DNA of 49,038 bases, taken from NCBI GenBank assembly GCA_011526045.1, contig WYBE01000074.1, positions 1 to 49,038 on the forward strand, written 5' to 3'. The notes under the pieces were generated by a model. The model worked only from the letters and a program-made list of their open reading frames with translations. It did no database searches and was not told the origin of the DNA. This DNA is from Nevskiales bacterium (lineage in GTDB: Bacteria; Pseudomonadota; Gammaproteobacteria; Steroidobacterales; GCA-2729495). Each line of letters opens with the position of its first letter. Position 1 is the stretch's first letter. Made by a program: the position numbers and the translations under genes. Positions 8,230 to 19,451 of this stretch are shown here, in pieces.

Positions 8230-8949
8230 TCAGGGCCCGCGTTTCTCGTCGCGGGCCAGATCCACGGGGGCGGCGGGCGGCGGGGCGCGTCCCTTGAGCT
8301 TGCCGATCGCCACGACCAGCACGGCACCGAGCGCCGCTGCGGCGTAGGCGGCCCCGGCCGGCAGCCCGGGCAGGCGCTCCTTCACCACTACGTCGTGGAC
8401 GATCATGTCCCCGGCAATCCAGCCGAGCAATGCCGCCCCGGCGACGATCACCACGGGAAAGCGGTCCATCAGCCGGAGCACAAGGCGGCTGCCCCAGACG
8501 ATGATCGGCACGCTCACCAGCAGCCCGAAGACGACCAGCACCACGCTGTCCTTCGCTGCAGCGGCAATGCCGATCACGTTGTCGAGGCTCATCACCGCAT
8601 CGGCAATCACGATGGTGCGGATCGCGCCGAACAGGCTGGTGCTGGCATCGACGCTGTGCCCGCCGCCGTCGTGATCCGGGCGCAGCAGCTTCACGCCGAT
8701 CCAGAAGAGCAGCACTCCTCCCGTGATCTTCAGGAACGGGATCCGCAACAACTGCAGCGCCACGAAGATCAGCAGGACGCGGATCGCCACCGCGCCGAAC
8801 ACGCCCCAGAAGATCGCCTGGCGGCGTTGCCGCTCCGGCAGGCGGCGCGACGCGAGCGCGATCACGACCGCGTTGTCGCCGCCGAGCAGGATATCGATCG
8901 CGATGATCTGCGCGACCGCAATCCAGAACTCGGGCGAGCTCAAATCCAT
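8230..8949 (-). CDS. TerC-family integral membrane protein
   Basis: A 239-aa protein with about seven membrane helices. It opens with the TerC motif AIDILLGGDNAVVIALA and carries the second acidic motif VIADAVMSLDNVIGIAAAA in the middle; the conserved aspartates and asparagines (GDN, SLDN) are the presumed metal-binding sites. The start was placed at the ATG at 8949 because it precedes the membrane segment directly and has a GGAG SD; upstream in-frame residues are Ala/Pro-rich and unlikely to be translated. TerC relatives are implicated in manganese export and metallation of secreted proteins. No yybP-ykoY-type leader is recognisable upstream. Confidence 0.88.
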   Translation of the reverse strand: MDLSSPEFWIAVAQIIAIDILLGGDNAVVIALASRRLPERQRRQAIFWGVFGAVAIRVLLIFVALQLLRIPFLKITGGVLLFWIGVKLLRPDHDGGGHSVDASTSLFGAIRTIVIADAVMSLDNVIGIAAAAKDSVVLVVFGLLVSVPIIVWGSRLVLRLMDRFPVVIVAGAALLGWIAGDMIVHDVVVKERLPGLPAGAAYAAAALGAVLVVAIGKLKGRAPPPAAPVDLARDEKRGP

Positions 8950-8992
8950 GCGTGAACTCCGGGCGGTGGGCGGGGCAGGTGCGGCGGGCGCC

Positions 8993-9364
8993 TCAGCCGG
9001 CCCGGCACCTGACCTCGTAACGCCGGTCACGCCGCGCGGGATTGTCTTCCATGTAATCGAACCGCCGCTTTTTCAGGATCTCGTACCCGGTGAGGCACAT
9101 ACTGCGCTGTTTCAGCCACTCCTCGAGCCACTTCATGCGCTCGGCCTCCGCCGCGGCGCTCTCGTCGGGGAATTCCCCCGAGAGCGATACATCGAAGAAG
9201 AACACGCCCTCGTCCACCGTGCTGTCGCCGAAACCGGTGCGCGGTACGGTGATTTCGCTGTAGCGGTGCCGGTTATAGGTGCTCGGCGTGACGAATTTCG
9301 TCGAACAGGCGACCAGTTGCAACATCACCATGGCAAACACAACCCGACCCGGCCATCTGTTCAT
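8993..9364 (-). CDS. Putative lipoprotein of unknown function
   Basis: A 123-aa protein. A short signal peptide ends in the lipobox LVAC (cysteine at residue 20, followed by STKF), so it is likely lipidated and exported. The mature part contains FFFDVSLSGEFPD, a predicted helix EAERMKWLEEWLKQRSMC and a basic C-terminus (KKRRFDYMEDNPARRDRRYEVRC). Two further cysteines (in MCLTGYE and VRCRAG) could pair in the periplasm. AAAAGG lies just before the ATG. I do not recognise the family. Confidence 0.7.
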   Translation of the reverse strand: MNRWPGRVVFAMVMLQLVACSTKFVTPSTYNRHRYSEITVPRTGFGDSTVDEGVFFFDVSLSGEFPDESAAAEAERMKWLEEWLKQRSMCLTGYEILKKRRFDYMEDNPARRDRRYEVRCRAG

Positions 9365-9382
9365 CCTTTTATCTCCAGGCTT

Positions 9383-9707
9383 TCAGGGGCGTCGCCCCGT
9401 TCCGAAACGCGCCAGCACCGCACCCTGCTGATCGTACAGTTCCAGGGTCCCCGCGAGAATGTTCCAGCGCCGTGTCGCCTGCAGGGCAGCGAGATACTCC
9501 TGCTCGAGCGCCACGCCGTCGGCACAGGCCATGCGCGTCACCGCGAGTGGCCCGAGGCTGAGCGCCTGCCCCTCGCGCCGGAAGCTCCCGGCGAATCGGT
9601 TGCAGCCAGCGAACCCGGCGGCTCGGGCACCCTCCTCGCGCAGCAGCAGGTTCGGCTCGGGCGCGCCCGGCGGCCAGCAGCGCAAGTGCCAGTACTGCGA
9701 CTCTCAC
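9383..9707 (-). pseudogene. META-domain (HslJ-like) protein with an apparent frameshift
   Basis: From the GTG at 9707, which overlaps the methyltransferase stop (GTGA), the reading frame gives a good signal peptide, MRVAVLALALLAAGRARAEP. Within ~20 codons the sequence that makes sense moves to another frame, which encodes a META domain: PNLLLREEGARAAGFAGCNR, then LGPLAVTRMACADG and LELYDQQGAVLARFG. The second frame alone has only an internal TTG start (9685), giving 100 aa without export signal. META proteins are normally secreted, so the two halves look like one gene broken between roughly 9650 and 9690. It may be a real mutation or a sequence error. Confidence 0.55.
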
Positions 9708-10465
9708 GGCCGGTACGCGGCGAAGCGCAGTCGCACGTAATCCACCTGCCAGACGCCCGCGACCCCGAGATGTGTCGGGCGCAATTCCCCGGCGGCCTCG
9801 GCCAGCAGCCGCGCCTGATCGCCGTGCGGCACATCGGCGAGGAACGCGCCGGCGAAGTTCGCGAGCCAGTCGTCGATCGGGCCCGGCAGCGGCGTCGGTC
9901 GCGGGAAATGTTCCATCGCCGCGACCTGGAAACCGCGCTCCTCGAGCAGCGCGCGATACTGCGCCGGTGAGGGATTGAACCAGGGGGCGAGCGCCGGCAG
10001 CCGGCGGCGTGTGCGCGCCGCGTTCAGCGCCGCACAGATGCCCGCCACGTTGCCCTCGCCGCCGAACTCCCCGACGAAGCGGCCGCCGGGCTTGAGCGCG
10101 CGCCACACCCCGTCGATGACCGCCGCGGCGCGCGGCATCCAGTGCAGTGCCGCGTTGGAAAACACCGCGTCGAACTCCGCCTCGAACGTGAGCGCCTGGG
10201 CGTCCATCACCCGCGCATCGAGGCCGAGCGCTCGCGCGGCGGCCACCATCGCCGCGCTGCCATCCACGCCCACGACCTCGCAGCCGGATGCAGCCAGCCT
10301 CGCGGTGAGCGGGCCGTCGCCGCAGCCGAGGTCGAGGATGCGCTCGCCGGCTCGCGGCGCGAGCAACTCCAGGGCCGGCACCCCGAGGTCGGTGACAAAG
10401 CGGGCGCTCGCCGCGTAGCGGCGGGGGTTCCAGCTCTGCGAGCCCAGATCGGTCATCGCGCGCAT
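9704..10465 (-). CDS. Class I SAM-dependent methyltransferase
   Basis: About 253 aa. Motif I is ILDLGCGDGPLTARLA, motif II GVDGSAAMV, motif IV region FDAVFSNAALHWM and post-motif LKPGGRFVGEFGG. This combination, with ALHW after the acidic loop, resembles the Tam (trans-aconitate methyltransferase)-like and UbiE/BioC-like small-molecule methyltransferases. The substrate is not determined. ATGs at 10465 and 10456 share one AGGG sequence with poor spacing to both, so the start is uncertain by three codons. It diverges from the GT2 gene at 10614. Downstream, the META-domain gene overlaps its stop. Confidence 0.88.
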   Translation of the reverse strand: MRAMTDLGSQSWNPRRYAASARFVTDLGVPALELLAPRAGERILDLGCGDGPLTARLAASGCEVVGVDGSAAMVAAARALGLDARVMDAQALTFEAEFDAVFSNAALHWMPRAAAVIDGVWRALKPGGRFVGEFGGEGNVAGICAALNAARTRRRLPALAPWFNPSPAQYRALLEERGFQVAAMEHFPRPTPLPGPIDDWLANFAGAFLADVPHGDQARLLAEAAGELRPTHLGVAGVWQVDYVRLRFAAYRP

Positions 10466-10557
10466 CGTCCCTGCTCGATCAGGCCTTGGCAAGTCACGGC
10501 GCCCGGCATGCGCGCGGGCCGGCCGGCCCCTGCTCCGGGACGGCCTTCGCAGCAGCG

Positions 10558-10598
10558 AACCAGCTGGTTTTGCTATATTTTCCGCCGGAACCAGTTCC
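10558..10598 (+). promoter_or_regulatory. Promoter of the GT2 gene flanked by two short palindromes
   Basis: An extended -10, TG-C-TATATT, lies at 10571-10579, giving a start near 10586 and a ~28-base leader to the GTG at 10614. No good -35 is seen. AACCAGCTGGTT (10558-10569, perfect 12-bp palindrome) lies just upstream, and GGAAC-CA-GTTCC (10587-10598) lies at the start point. Both contain AACCAG. They may be operators. Confidence 0.45.
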
Positions 10599-10613
10599 CG
10601 GGGGGAGACGCGC

Positions 10614-11603
10614 GTGAGCCAGAACTCCGCGTCCAGTCTTGCAGGCAGCAGCCCGGCGTGCGTCTGCGTCGTGGTGCCGTGCTATGGGGTCGGCCAATCG
10701 ATCCTCGAGCTCATCGGCCGGATCGGCCCCGAGGCCACCCGCATCTACGTGGTCGATGACGCCTGCCCGAAACACACCGGCGACTGCGTCGAGCAGCACT
10801 GCCGCGACGATCGTGTGCGGGTTCTGCGTCACGACACCAACCAGGGCGTCGGCGGTGCGGTCATCACCGGTTACCGGGCGGCAATCCGCGACGGTTGCGA
10901 CGTGGCGGTCAAGCTCGATGGCGACGGCCAGATGGACCCCGCCCTGATCCCCCGCTTCGTGCTGCCGATCGTCGAGAGGCGCGCCGACTACACCAAGGGC
11001 AACCGCTTCTATTACGTCGAGTCCGCCTACTCCATGCCGCCGCTGCGGATGATCGGCAACGTCGCGCTGTCCTTCCTCAGCAAGATCTCGAGTGGCTACT
11101 GGAAGATCTTCGACCCGACGAACGGTTACACCGCCGTCCACACGAAAGTCCTGCAGCACCTGCCGCTCGACAAGATTGCGCGCGGCTACTTCTTCGAGTC
11201 CGACATGCTGTTCCGGCTCGGGCTGCTGCGCGCGAAGGTGCTCGACATCTCGATGGCGAGCGCCTACGGCGAGGAGGAAAGCCACCTGCGGATCGCGCGC
11301 GTCGTGCCCGTGTTCCTGGCGTCACACCTGCGCAATTTCGGCAAGCGCGTGGTGTACACCTACTTCATGCGTGACTTCCAGATGGCCTCCCTCGGCATCC
11401 TGCTCGGCATCCCCATGATTCTCTTCGGCCTGATATTCGGCCTCGGCGAGTGGCTGACCGGATCGGTCGCCGGCGTCTTCGCCTCTCCGGGCACGGTCAT
11501 GGTTGCCTCGCTGCCGATTCTTCTCGGCAGCGAACTCCTGCTGCTTGCCATCGGGCAGGACATCGCCAATCAACCCACCGAGACCATCTACCCGGACCTC
11601 TGA
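10614..11603 (+). CDS. Membrane-anchored family 2 glycosyltransferase (DPM1/dolichol-phosphate type)
   Basis: A 329-aa GT-A enzyme. VCVVVPCYGVGQSI and RIYVVDDACPKH form the nucleotide-binding half, and KLDGDGQMDP carries the DxD metal motif (D102, D104). The segment NPTNGYTAVH-like (IFDPTNGYTAVHTK) fits enzymes that transfer a sugar to polyprenyl phosphate. The C-terminus has two hydrophobic segments (GILLGIPMILFGLIFGL and VMVASLPILLGSELLLLAI). GTG start with a GGGGGAG SD at 6 bp. With the GT-C-like protein next door, it probably makes a polyprenyl-phosphate sugar or a surface glycan; that link is inference. Confidence 0.88.
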   Translation: MSQNSASSLAGSSPACVCVVVPCYGVGQSILELIGRIGPEATRIYVVDDACPKHTGDCVEQHCRDDRVRVLRHDTNQGVGGAVITGYRAAIRDGCDVAVKLDGDGQMDPALIPRFVLPIVERRADYTKGNRFYYVESAYSMPPLRMIGNVALSFLSKISSGYWKIFDPTNGYTAVHTKVLQHLPLDKIARGYFFESDMLFRLGLLRAKVLDISMASAYGEEESHLRIARVVPVFLASHLRNFGKRVVYTYFMRDFQMASLGILLGIPMILFGLIFGLGEWLTGSVAGVFASPGTVMVASLPILLGSELLLLAIGQDIANQPTETIYPDL

Positions 11604-11699
11604 CCCCGTTCTGGATGCGGGCTGACCGGGCGGCCCCGGCGCTGCTGCGTGAGGTGGGGTGCTGCGCTCGCCAGATGGGTCGAGGAACCAGCCGGTACC

Positions 11700-13706
11700 T
11701 CAGCGAATCCGGAACAACCGGAACGAGCCGTCGTCGTAGAGCACCTCGGAACGCTCGCTCAACGCCTCGAGCACGCGGAAGAACCTGAGCTTGACCAGCG
11801 CCAGCCGTCGATCGACCGGGCTCGGGAAATTCTCCGGATCTGCCAGGACATGGGGAGGCTGCACCGCGTAGCCCTGGTACTCCCACAGCACGTAGCCCAC
11901 GCCCTGCTCCCGCAGGAACCGCCCGGCATCGTCCACGCTGCCCTCGAACGGAAAATGCAGCCACGGGGCGCCCAGCCCGCCTGCATCGGCCGCGAGGATC
12001 CGATTGCGCGAGAAATCGAAGTAAAGGGATGAGGACACGTACGTCAGGAGGGTTGCGCCAGCCGGTACCCGGTCCTGCAACTTTTGCATGCGTTCCCGCG
12101 TGAACCCCTCGAACATCAACCGGTTATAGCGGAGGAAGTCGAATTGCTTCGCGGGTGGCTGGAAAAAGAGGAACGACACGGCGGACCCGCTCCGGATCGC
12201 GAGCCCGGCGCGGTTGAGGAGCGGCCCGGAAAAACTCCAGACCAAACCGGTCGCTGCGACCCCGAGCAGGGCCAGCGCCGGCCAGCGCCGCGCACTCGCC
12301 GGCGGCCCGACGGCGCCACCCGGCGCCAGGACTGATGCCGACAGCACGAGTGCTGCCGGAACGATGGCAATGAACACGGGCGTTGCATAGCGCAGCGCCG
12401 TCGCCGGACCCATCGGGCCGGCGACCAGCGCCAGGTGCGCGAAATAGACCACGGGCAGCGTGAGGGTGCCCGCGAGGATGCAGGGCGCGACCAGCGTGCC
12501 GGCTTGCGGGCCGCGTCGGGCGCGCATTGCGATGAGCAGCGCGCACAGCAGGGCGAACGCGGCGAGCGCGGCGTAGTGTGCCTGGCTCGCGCCGAAACCG
12601 TAGAACAGCGGCTCGGTCGACCAGGGCTCAACGCCGGGTGCGGGAGTCGCGACGGGCACCGCCGGTCCCTGGGCGACGCTGCCGGCCACGATGGCCGGCA
12701 GCAGCTTGTAGGCGTGGACCAGGAGCCAGGGCAGAAGAAAGACACTGCCGCTCAACACCACAGTTCCGCACCAGGTGACGAGCGTGCGAACACCGCGGTG
12801 GACGAGCGCGATGGCGGTCGCGGCGAGCGCGAAATGGATTACGACCACGAGGCCGAAGGTCGCCTTCAGCGCAACCAGCCCCGCATAGGCCATGCCCGTC
12901 GCGACGGCGCAGGCGGTGGATGTCAGGTCGAGCGGCGCCCCGTCACGATCCACGCCGAGGTGGAGCAACAGGACAAACAGCAGCAGCGCGCTCCCCATGT
13001 ACTGGGCAGAAATGTTGACGTATTGCGGCGTGATGGCGATCACCAGGGCAACGGCCAGCGCCGTCAACCAGCCCGGCAGGCCGGCGCGCAGGCCCGCGAC
13101 GAGGATCAACGTCGCGCACAACGCCAGACCAAACAGCGAATCGATCGCGTCCGCGTAGACGACCGGCCAGTGCGCGACGACGAAGCCCTGCAGGAACGCC
13201 TGTGCACCGAGCGTGTAGATGCCGACGAAGTTGAACGGCCCCGCGTCCAGGGTCCCGGTCTGCAGCATCCGCAACGGCAGCGGCAGGTAGGTTTCGAAAT
13301 CGTCGAAGGGATTGAACGCGGCAGGCGGCGTCAGGTACATCACCTGGAAGACGCAAGCGGCGAGCACCAGGCTTGCGCCCGGCACGGCCCGCAGCAGCGT
13401 GCCCGCTGGCGCGCCCCCGGCCAGCCGCTCGCGGCTGCGACCGGCCCGGCGATCGAGGCCCGCGCTGCCGACGGCGAGCAGCAGCCCCGCCACCGCGATC
13501 GCATCGAGGGTGCCGGCGCGCGCGACATGGAAAACATTGGCCACGCCACCGAGGAACATGACCAGCAGCAGCCCGACGCAGAGGGTCATCGGCCACGGCC
13601 AGCTCGACCGCAGCACGCGTTCCCCGAGCGCGCCCCACCCGTACAGCGCCAGGGCAAAGCCCGCGCAGACCACGCTGACGACGATTGGCTCGAACCAGGC
13701 TCCCAA
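11700..13706 (-). CDS. Large polytopic membrane protein, GT-C glycosyltransferase-like
   Basis: A 668-aa protein with roughly a dozen membrane helices over residues 1-480 and a soluble C-terminal domain (~500-668). After the early helices, an extracytoplasmic loop carries an acidic cluster, FNPFDDFETYLPLPLRML, like the catalytic acid loops of GT-C enzymes that use polyprenyl-phosphate sugars. The C-terminal part (VPAGATLLTYVSSSLYFDFSRNRI, VGYVLWEYQGYA) resembles the periplasmic tails of such proteins. The TTG start at 13706 is supported by GGAAGG 8 bp upstream. The protein converges with the GT2 gene, a plausible donor-synthesising partner. No exact family assignment. Confidence 0.72.
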   Translation of the reverse strand: MGAWFEPIVVSVVCAGFALALYGWGALGERVLRSSWPWPMTLCVGLLLVMFLGGVANVFHVARAGTLDAIAVAGLLLAVGSAGLDRRAGRSRERLAGGAPAGTLLRAVPGASLVLAACVFQVMYLTPPAAFNPFDDFETYLPLPLRMLQTGTLDAGPFNFVGIYTLGAQAFLQGFVVAHWPVVYADAIDSLFGLALCATLILVAGLRAGLPGWLTALAVALVIAITPQYVNISAQYMGSALLLFVLLLHLGVDRDGAPLDLTSTACAVATGMAYAGLVALKATFGLVVVIHFALAATAIALVHRGVRTLVTWCGTVVLSGSVFLLPWLLVHAYKLLPAIVAGSVAQGPAVPVATPAPGVEPWSTEPLFYGFGASQAHYAALAAFALLCALLIAMRARRGPQAGTLVAPCILAGTLTLPVVYFAHLALVAGPMGPATALRYATPVFIAIVPAALVLSASVLAPGGAVGPPASARRWPALALLGVAATGLVWSFSGPLLNRAGLAIRSGSAVSFLFFQPPAKQFDFLRYNRLMFEGFTRERMQKLQDRVPAGATLLTYVSSSLYFDFSRNRILAADAGGLGAPWLHFPFEGSVDDAGRFLREQGVGYVLWEYQGYAVQPPHVLADPENFPSPVDRRLALVKLRFFRVLEALSERSEVLYDDGSFRLFRIR

Positions 13707-13832
13707 GGCAGCGGCCTTCCGTGCGGAGCGACAGCTCTTTCCCCCGCGCTGATTGTGCCAGAACGCGCTCTGGCTACCGGGGTTTCGCGTTAGGATTCCT
13801 CAACGCAATCGTGCCCGGGACGCACGCCCTCG

Positions 13833-14480
13833 ATGTTCGCCAGGCTTCGCCACATTCACGCTCGCCGCACGCGGCTGATGCAGGACCTCGACCCCATGCG
13901 GCAGCTCGAGACCTGGGAAGAGTCCTGCGTGCCGTCCTACTGTCACCGCAATCTGGCCGCGGCGTATCTCAGCTGGTGGCGGCTGTACGCGGCGGCGGCT
14001 CTCGCCCGGCGCCATGCGCAGTGGCACGCAGTGCTCGATTTCGGCGCCGCGATCGGCGAACTGCGCCGCCTGCTGCCGCCGGATCTCGGCCGCTATGACT
14101 TCATCGAACAGAGCGACGCCGCCGCGAGCTACCTGCTCGAGCACACGCCGGGCGCTGGCCGGCAGACCCTGGCGTCGGCACCGGACGGCGCCTACTCCTG
14201 CGTATTCGCGCTGGATGCGCTGGAACACAACCCGGACTACGCCGAGTTGCTGGCCAGGCTGGCCGCGAAACTCGCCGCGGGCGGCGTGCTGGTCCTGTCC
14301 GGCCCCACCGAAAGCCGCCTGTACCGGATCGGCCGGCGCGTCGCCGGATTCCACGGCCATTATCACGAGACCAACATCCACCAGATCGAAGCCGCTGCCA
14401 GGCGGACGCTTCAGCCCATTGCCTGGCGGAACCTGCCGGTGGGCGCACCGTTGTTCCGGCTGTCGGCCTGGAAGTTGTGA
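13833..14480 (+). CDS. SAM-dependent methyltransferase-like protein
   Basis: A 215-aa protein. HAVLDFGAAIGELRRLLP stands where motif I is expected, with alanine in place of the usual glycines, then YDFIEQSDAAASYLLEH (motif II), YSCVFALDALEHNPDYAELLARL (motif IV) and LAAGGVLVLSGPTE. The fold is therefore class I methyltransferase, although the altered glycine loop leaves catalysis uncertain. Aromatic-rich segments near the start (AAYLSWWRLYAAA) suggest a membrane or lipid-linked substrate. It diverges from the GT-C-like gene and may modify the same glycan; no direct evidence. Confidence 0.75.
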   Translation: MFARLRHIHARRTRLMQDLDPMRQLETWEESCVPSYCHRNLAAAYLSWWRLYAAAALARRHAQWHAVLDFGAAIGELRRLLPPDLGRYDFIEQSDAAASYLLEHTPGAGRQTLASAPDGAYSCVFALDALEHNPDYAELLARLAAKLAAGGVLVLSGPTESRLYRIGRRVAGFHGHYHETNIHQIEAAARRTLQPIAWRNLPVGAPLFRLSAWKL

Positions 14481-14561
14481 AGGTGCCGGGTCTTCGGTTG
14501 CGGAAAGTCGCGACCAGCCTCGCGCCTGCACGACCCGGCCCACTGCGGATCGAAGCCATGC

Positions 14562-14595
14562 AGGAGCGAGACCCGGCGACGACTACCTCGCTCCT
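14562..14595. terminator. Stem-loop between convergent genes, probable bidirectional terminator
   Basis: AGGAGCGAG (14562-14570) and CTCGCTCCT (14587-14595) form a perfect 9-bp stem with a 16-base loop. It lies between the end of the methyltransferase gene (+) and the end of ilvY (-). No U-tract follows on either side, so intrinsic termination is not assured. Confidence 0.4.
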
Positions 14596-14607
14596 TGCCA
14601 CCCGCCG

Positions 14608-16651
<2,044 letters not shown>

Positions 16652-16915
16652 GATCCCGTCGCCGGGCGCTCCTTATTCGTCCATGGTGATCCAGCGCTCC
16701 GCGTTCGCGCGCTGGCCAGCCGGGGTCGGCAGGACGAGTGTGGCCTCCTGCACCACATAATCAATCCCACTCGCCGTCGGCAAGCAGGCTGGCCTTGTCG
16801 TTTACCCTTTTCGGCGTTGCCGCGAGGGTGTGGGCCCGATGTTGCGCCTGCCGGCGTGGCGCGTGCGCGCTCCCGCAGCGCGCTGAGCGCCAGCCAGTAA
16901 CGAGCCTGCGCCCGC
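16652..16915. other. Non-coding gap between ilvC and prfC (264 bp)
   Basis: No convincing gene. On the minus strand a 36-codon frame ending at 16672 reads plausibly (QEATLVLPTPAGQRANAERW, then ITMDE and a stop), but it has only a TTG start and no SD. It could be the tail of a decayed gene. No terminator with a U-tract follows prfC or ilvC. Confidence 0.3.
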
Positions 16916-18520
16916 TCAGGCCGCCGCCAGCACGTGCTCGCGCGTGGCGGCGAAGGCGACCTCCGGCCACTTTTCCTGCACGAGGCGCAGGTTGATCAGG
17001 GAGGGCGCGAAATAGACGAGGCTGCCGGCGGCATCCTCGGCCAGGTTCATCATGTAGCGGTTGCGGAAGTCCTTCATGCGCTTGTCGTCGGCACAGGAGA
17101 TCCAGCGCGCGGTCTGCACGTCGACGGTCTCGAAAGCCGCTTCCACGCCGTACTCGTCGCCCAGACGGTAGGCCACCACATCGAACTGCAGCATGCCGAC
17201 CGCGCCGAGAATGAGGTCGTTGCCGATGAGCGGGCGGAAGAACTGGGTCGTGCCCTCCTCCGAGAGCTGCTCCAGCCCCTTCACGAGCTGCTTCATGCGC
17301 AGCGGGTCCTTCAGGCGCACGCGGCGGAACAGCTCCGGCGCAAAACTCGGGATGCCCGTGAACTGCAGCTCCTCGCCGGCGCTGAAGGTGTCGCCGATCG
17401 CGATCGTGCCGTGGTTGTGCAGGCCGACGATATCGCCGGCATAGGCCTCGTCGACGCGGCCGCGGTCGGCCGCCATGAAGGTCAGCGCGTCGGCGACGCG
17501 CACCTCCTTGCCAAGACGCACGTGGAACAGCTTCTGGCCGGCCGTGAAGCGCCCGGAGCACAGGCGTACGAAGGCGATGCGGTCACGATGCTTCGGGTCC
17601 ATGTTGGCCTGGATCTTGAAGACGAACCCGGTGAGCGCGGCCTCGCACGGCTCCACCGCGCGCGTGGTCGTGGCACGCGGCCGCGGCGCCGGCGCGTGCT
17701 CCACGAAGAAATCCAGCAACGGTTGCACACCGAAGTTGACCATGGCCGAGCCGAAGAACACCGGCGCCTGGCGGCCCGCGAGATAGGCGGCGGGATCGAA
17801 GGGATGGGAGGCGCCGCGCACCAGCTCGAGCTCGGTGCGCAGCTCCGCCAGCATGTCCTCGCCGATTGCCGCGACGAGCCCGGGGGCCGCAAGGCCGCTG
17901 AAGATGGTGGAATCCTGGCGCGTGAAATTGCGGCCCTGCTCGTAGAGGTGCACCTCGTCGTCGAGCAGGTGATAGACGCCCTTGAGGCGCGAACCCATAC
18001 CGATCGGCCAGGTGACCGGCGCGCACTGGATCTTCAGCACGCTCTCGATCTCGTCGAGGAGTTCGATCGGGTTCCTGCCCTCGCGGTCGAGCTTGTTGAC
18101 GAAGCCCATGATCGGCGTATCGCGCAAGCGGCAGACATCCATCAGCTTGATGGTGCGCTCCTCCACGCCCTTGGCGCCGTCCACCACCATGAGCGCGGAG
18201 TCGACCGCAGTCAGCACCCGGTAGGTGTCCTCGGAGAAATCCGCGTGGCCCGGCGTGTCGAGCAGGTTCACGATCCGGTCGCGGTACGGGAACTGCAGCA
18301 CCGAGGATGTCACCGAGATGCCGCGCTCCTTCTCGAGCGCCATCCAGTCGGAGGTCGCATGGCTCGACGCCTTGCGCGCCTTGACCGAACCGGCCATGCG
18401 GATCGCGCCACCGAAGAGCAGCAGCTTCTCCGTCAGGGTGGTCTTGCCGGCGTCCGGGTGCGAGATGATCGCAAAGGTGCGCCGCCGGGCGATTTCGGTC
18501 TGGAGCGTGGAGTCGGCCAT
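16916..18520 (-). CDS. prfC: Peptide chain release factor 3
   Basis: A 534-aa translational GTPase. RF3 recycles RF1/RF2 from the ribosome after termination. G1 is SHPDAGKTT (20-28), then the switch-region [11 protein letters not shown]3 [13 protein letters not shown]4 [10 protein letters not shown], and the RF3-specific [19 protein letters not shown]-terminal domains II and III are complete, with length close to the usual ~529 aa. The ATG at 18520 gives the standard [16 protein letters not shown] start; the longer in-frame extension is low-complexity and was rejected. Confidence 0.96.
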   Translation of the reverse strand: MADSTLQTEIARRRTFAIISHPDAGKTTLTEKLLLFGGAIRMAGSVKARKASSHATSDWMALEKERGISVTSSVLQFPYRDRIVNLLDTPGHADFSEDTYRVLTAVDSALMVVDGAKGVEERTIKLMDVCRLRDTPIMGFVNKLDREGRNPIELLDEIESVLKIQCAPVTWPIGMGSRLKGVYHLLDDEVHLYEQGRNFTRQDSTIFSGLAAPGLVAAIGEDMLAELRTELELVRGASHPFDPAAYLAGRQAPVFFGSAMVNFGVQPLLDFFVEHAPAPRPRATTTRAVEPCEAALTGFVFKIQANMDPKHRDRIAFVRLCSGRFTAGQKLFHVRLGKEVRVADALTFMAADRGRVDEAYAGDIVGLHNHGTIAIGDTFSAGEELQFTGIPSFAPELFRRVRLKDPLRMKQLVKGLEQLSEEGTTQFFRPLIGNDLILGAVGMLQFDVVAYRLGDEYGVEAAFETVDVQTARWISCADDKRMKDFRNRYMMNLAEDAAGSLVYFAPSLINLRLVQEKWPEVAFAATREHVLAAA

Positions 18521-18568
18521 GGTGTCGCGCGCGGGAGCGCCGCGTGGGCGGTGGTCGCGGGGGCGCGC

Positions 18569-18574
18569 AGTATA
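18569..18574 (-). promoter_or_regulatory. Probable -10 element of prfC
   Basis: On the minus strand TATACT (5/6 match to TATAAT) in GATATATACTGC lies ~50 bp upstream of the prfC ATG, an AT island in very GC-rich DNA. It implies a ~40-base leader. No recognisable -35 at 17 bp. Confidence 0.4.
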
Positions 18575-18614
18575 TATCGGAACCGCGTGGGCGGTGATGC
18601 GCGCCGGCGCCTGC

Positions 18615-19370
18615 CTACCTGTCGCGATATGACTCGCGCGCAGCGCGCGCCGCCCAGAAGCCGGCCGAGAGCTGGCTCTGGTCTGCATCGGCGAACGACG
18701 CCACGCGGTGCAAGGCACCCGCGGTGACATTGATCGCCTCCTTGACCATGCGCACCGTCACGGCTGGTTGCCGGACGGCTGCGGCGGCGAGCTGCAACGC
18801 CTCGGCGACCGCGCCACCGGGCGCGGCCAGCGCGTCGGCAAGCCCCCAGTCGAACGCCTGCTGCGCGGTGAACTTCTCGCAGAGCAGGCAGATACGCTTG
18901 GCGCGGGCGGGACCGACCAGGCTGATCAGCCGGGGCAGCGCACCCCACTGCAGATTGATGCCGGCCTTGACCTCCGGCACGTAGAGGAAGGCATCGCTCG
19001 CCATGACCCGCCAGTCGCAGGCCAGCGAGAGCGCCACGCCGCCACCGACCGCCATGCCCTCGATCGCGGCGATGCTCACCTGGGGCAGCCGCTCCCAGGC
19101 CTCGCACATGCGCACGCCGCCGTAATACATTTCGCGCCGTTCCAGGTCGTCCCGGCCGGCGTCGTTCCACATCTCGTCAGCGAGGTCCATGCCGGAGGAA
19201 AAGGCCTGCGCCGATCCCGTCAGCACCACCGCCTGCGTCGCGCGGTCCTCCTGCAGGTTCTGCGCGCAGCGGGTCAGCTCGCGGATCAACTGCTGATTGA
19301 ACGCATTGAGCTTCTCCCCGCGCTCGAACCGTACCAGCGCAACCGTCTCGTGTCGCTCGACATGCAGCAT
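18615..19370 (-). CDS. Enoyl-CoA hydratase/isomerase (crotonase) family protein
   Basis: A 251-aa crotonase-fold protein. The oxyanion-hole segments are [19 protein letters not shown] and [20 protein letters not shown], followed by [21 protein letters not shown], where the PEV glutamate matches one catalytic acid of hydratases while the usual second-acid segment is changed. It acts on an acyl-CoA; whether as hydratase, isomerase or another crotonase activity is open. The ATG at 19370 has GGAGG 7 bp upstream and is preferred over a GTG two codons earlier. Monocistronic, with prfC downstream on its own promoter. Confidence 0.88.
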   Translation of the reverse strand: MLHVERHETVALVRFERGEKLNAFNQQLIRELTRCAQNLQEDRATQAVVLTGSAQAFSSGMDLADEMWNDAGRDDLERREMYYGGVRMCEAWERLPQVSIAAIEGMAVGGGVALSLACDWRVMASDAFLYVPEVKAGINLQWGALPRLISLVGPARAKRICLLCEKFTAQQAFDWGLADALAAPGGAVAEALQLAAAAVRQPAVTVRMVKEAINVTAGALHRVASFADADQSQLSAGFWAARAARESYRDR

Positions 19371-19451
19371 CGCCACGCCTCCACGGCTTCAGCCATCGTC
19401 CGCCGGATCATACGCCAGGGTGGCGGCCGGCCGGGGCCGTGCAGCGGGGGC

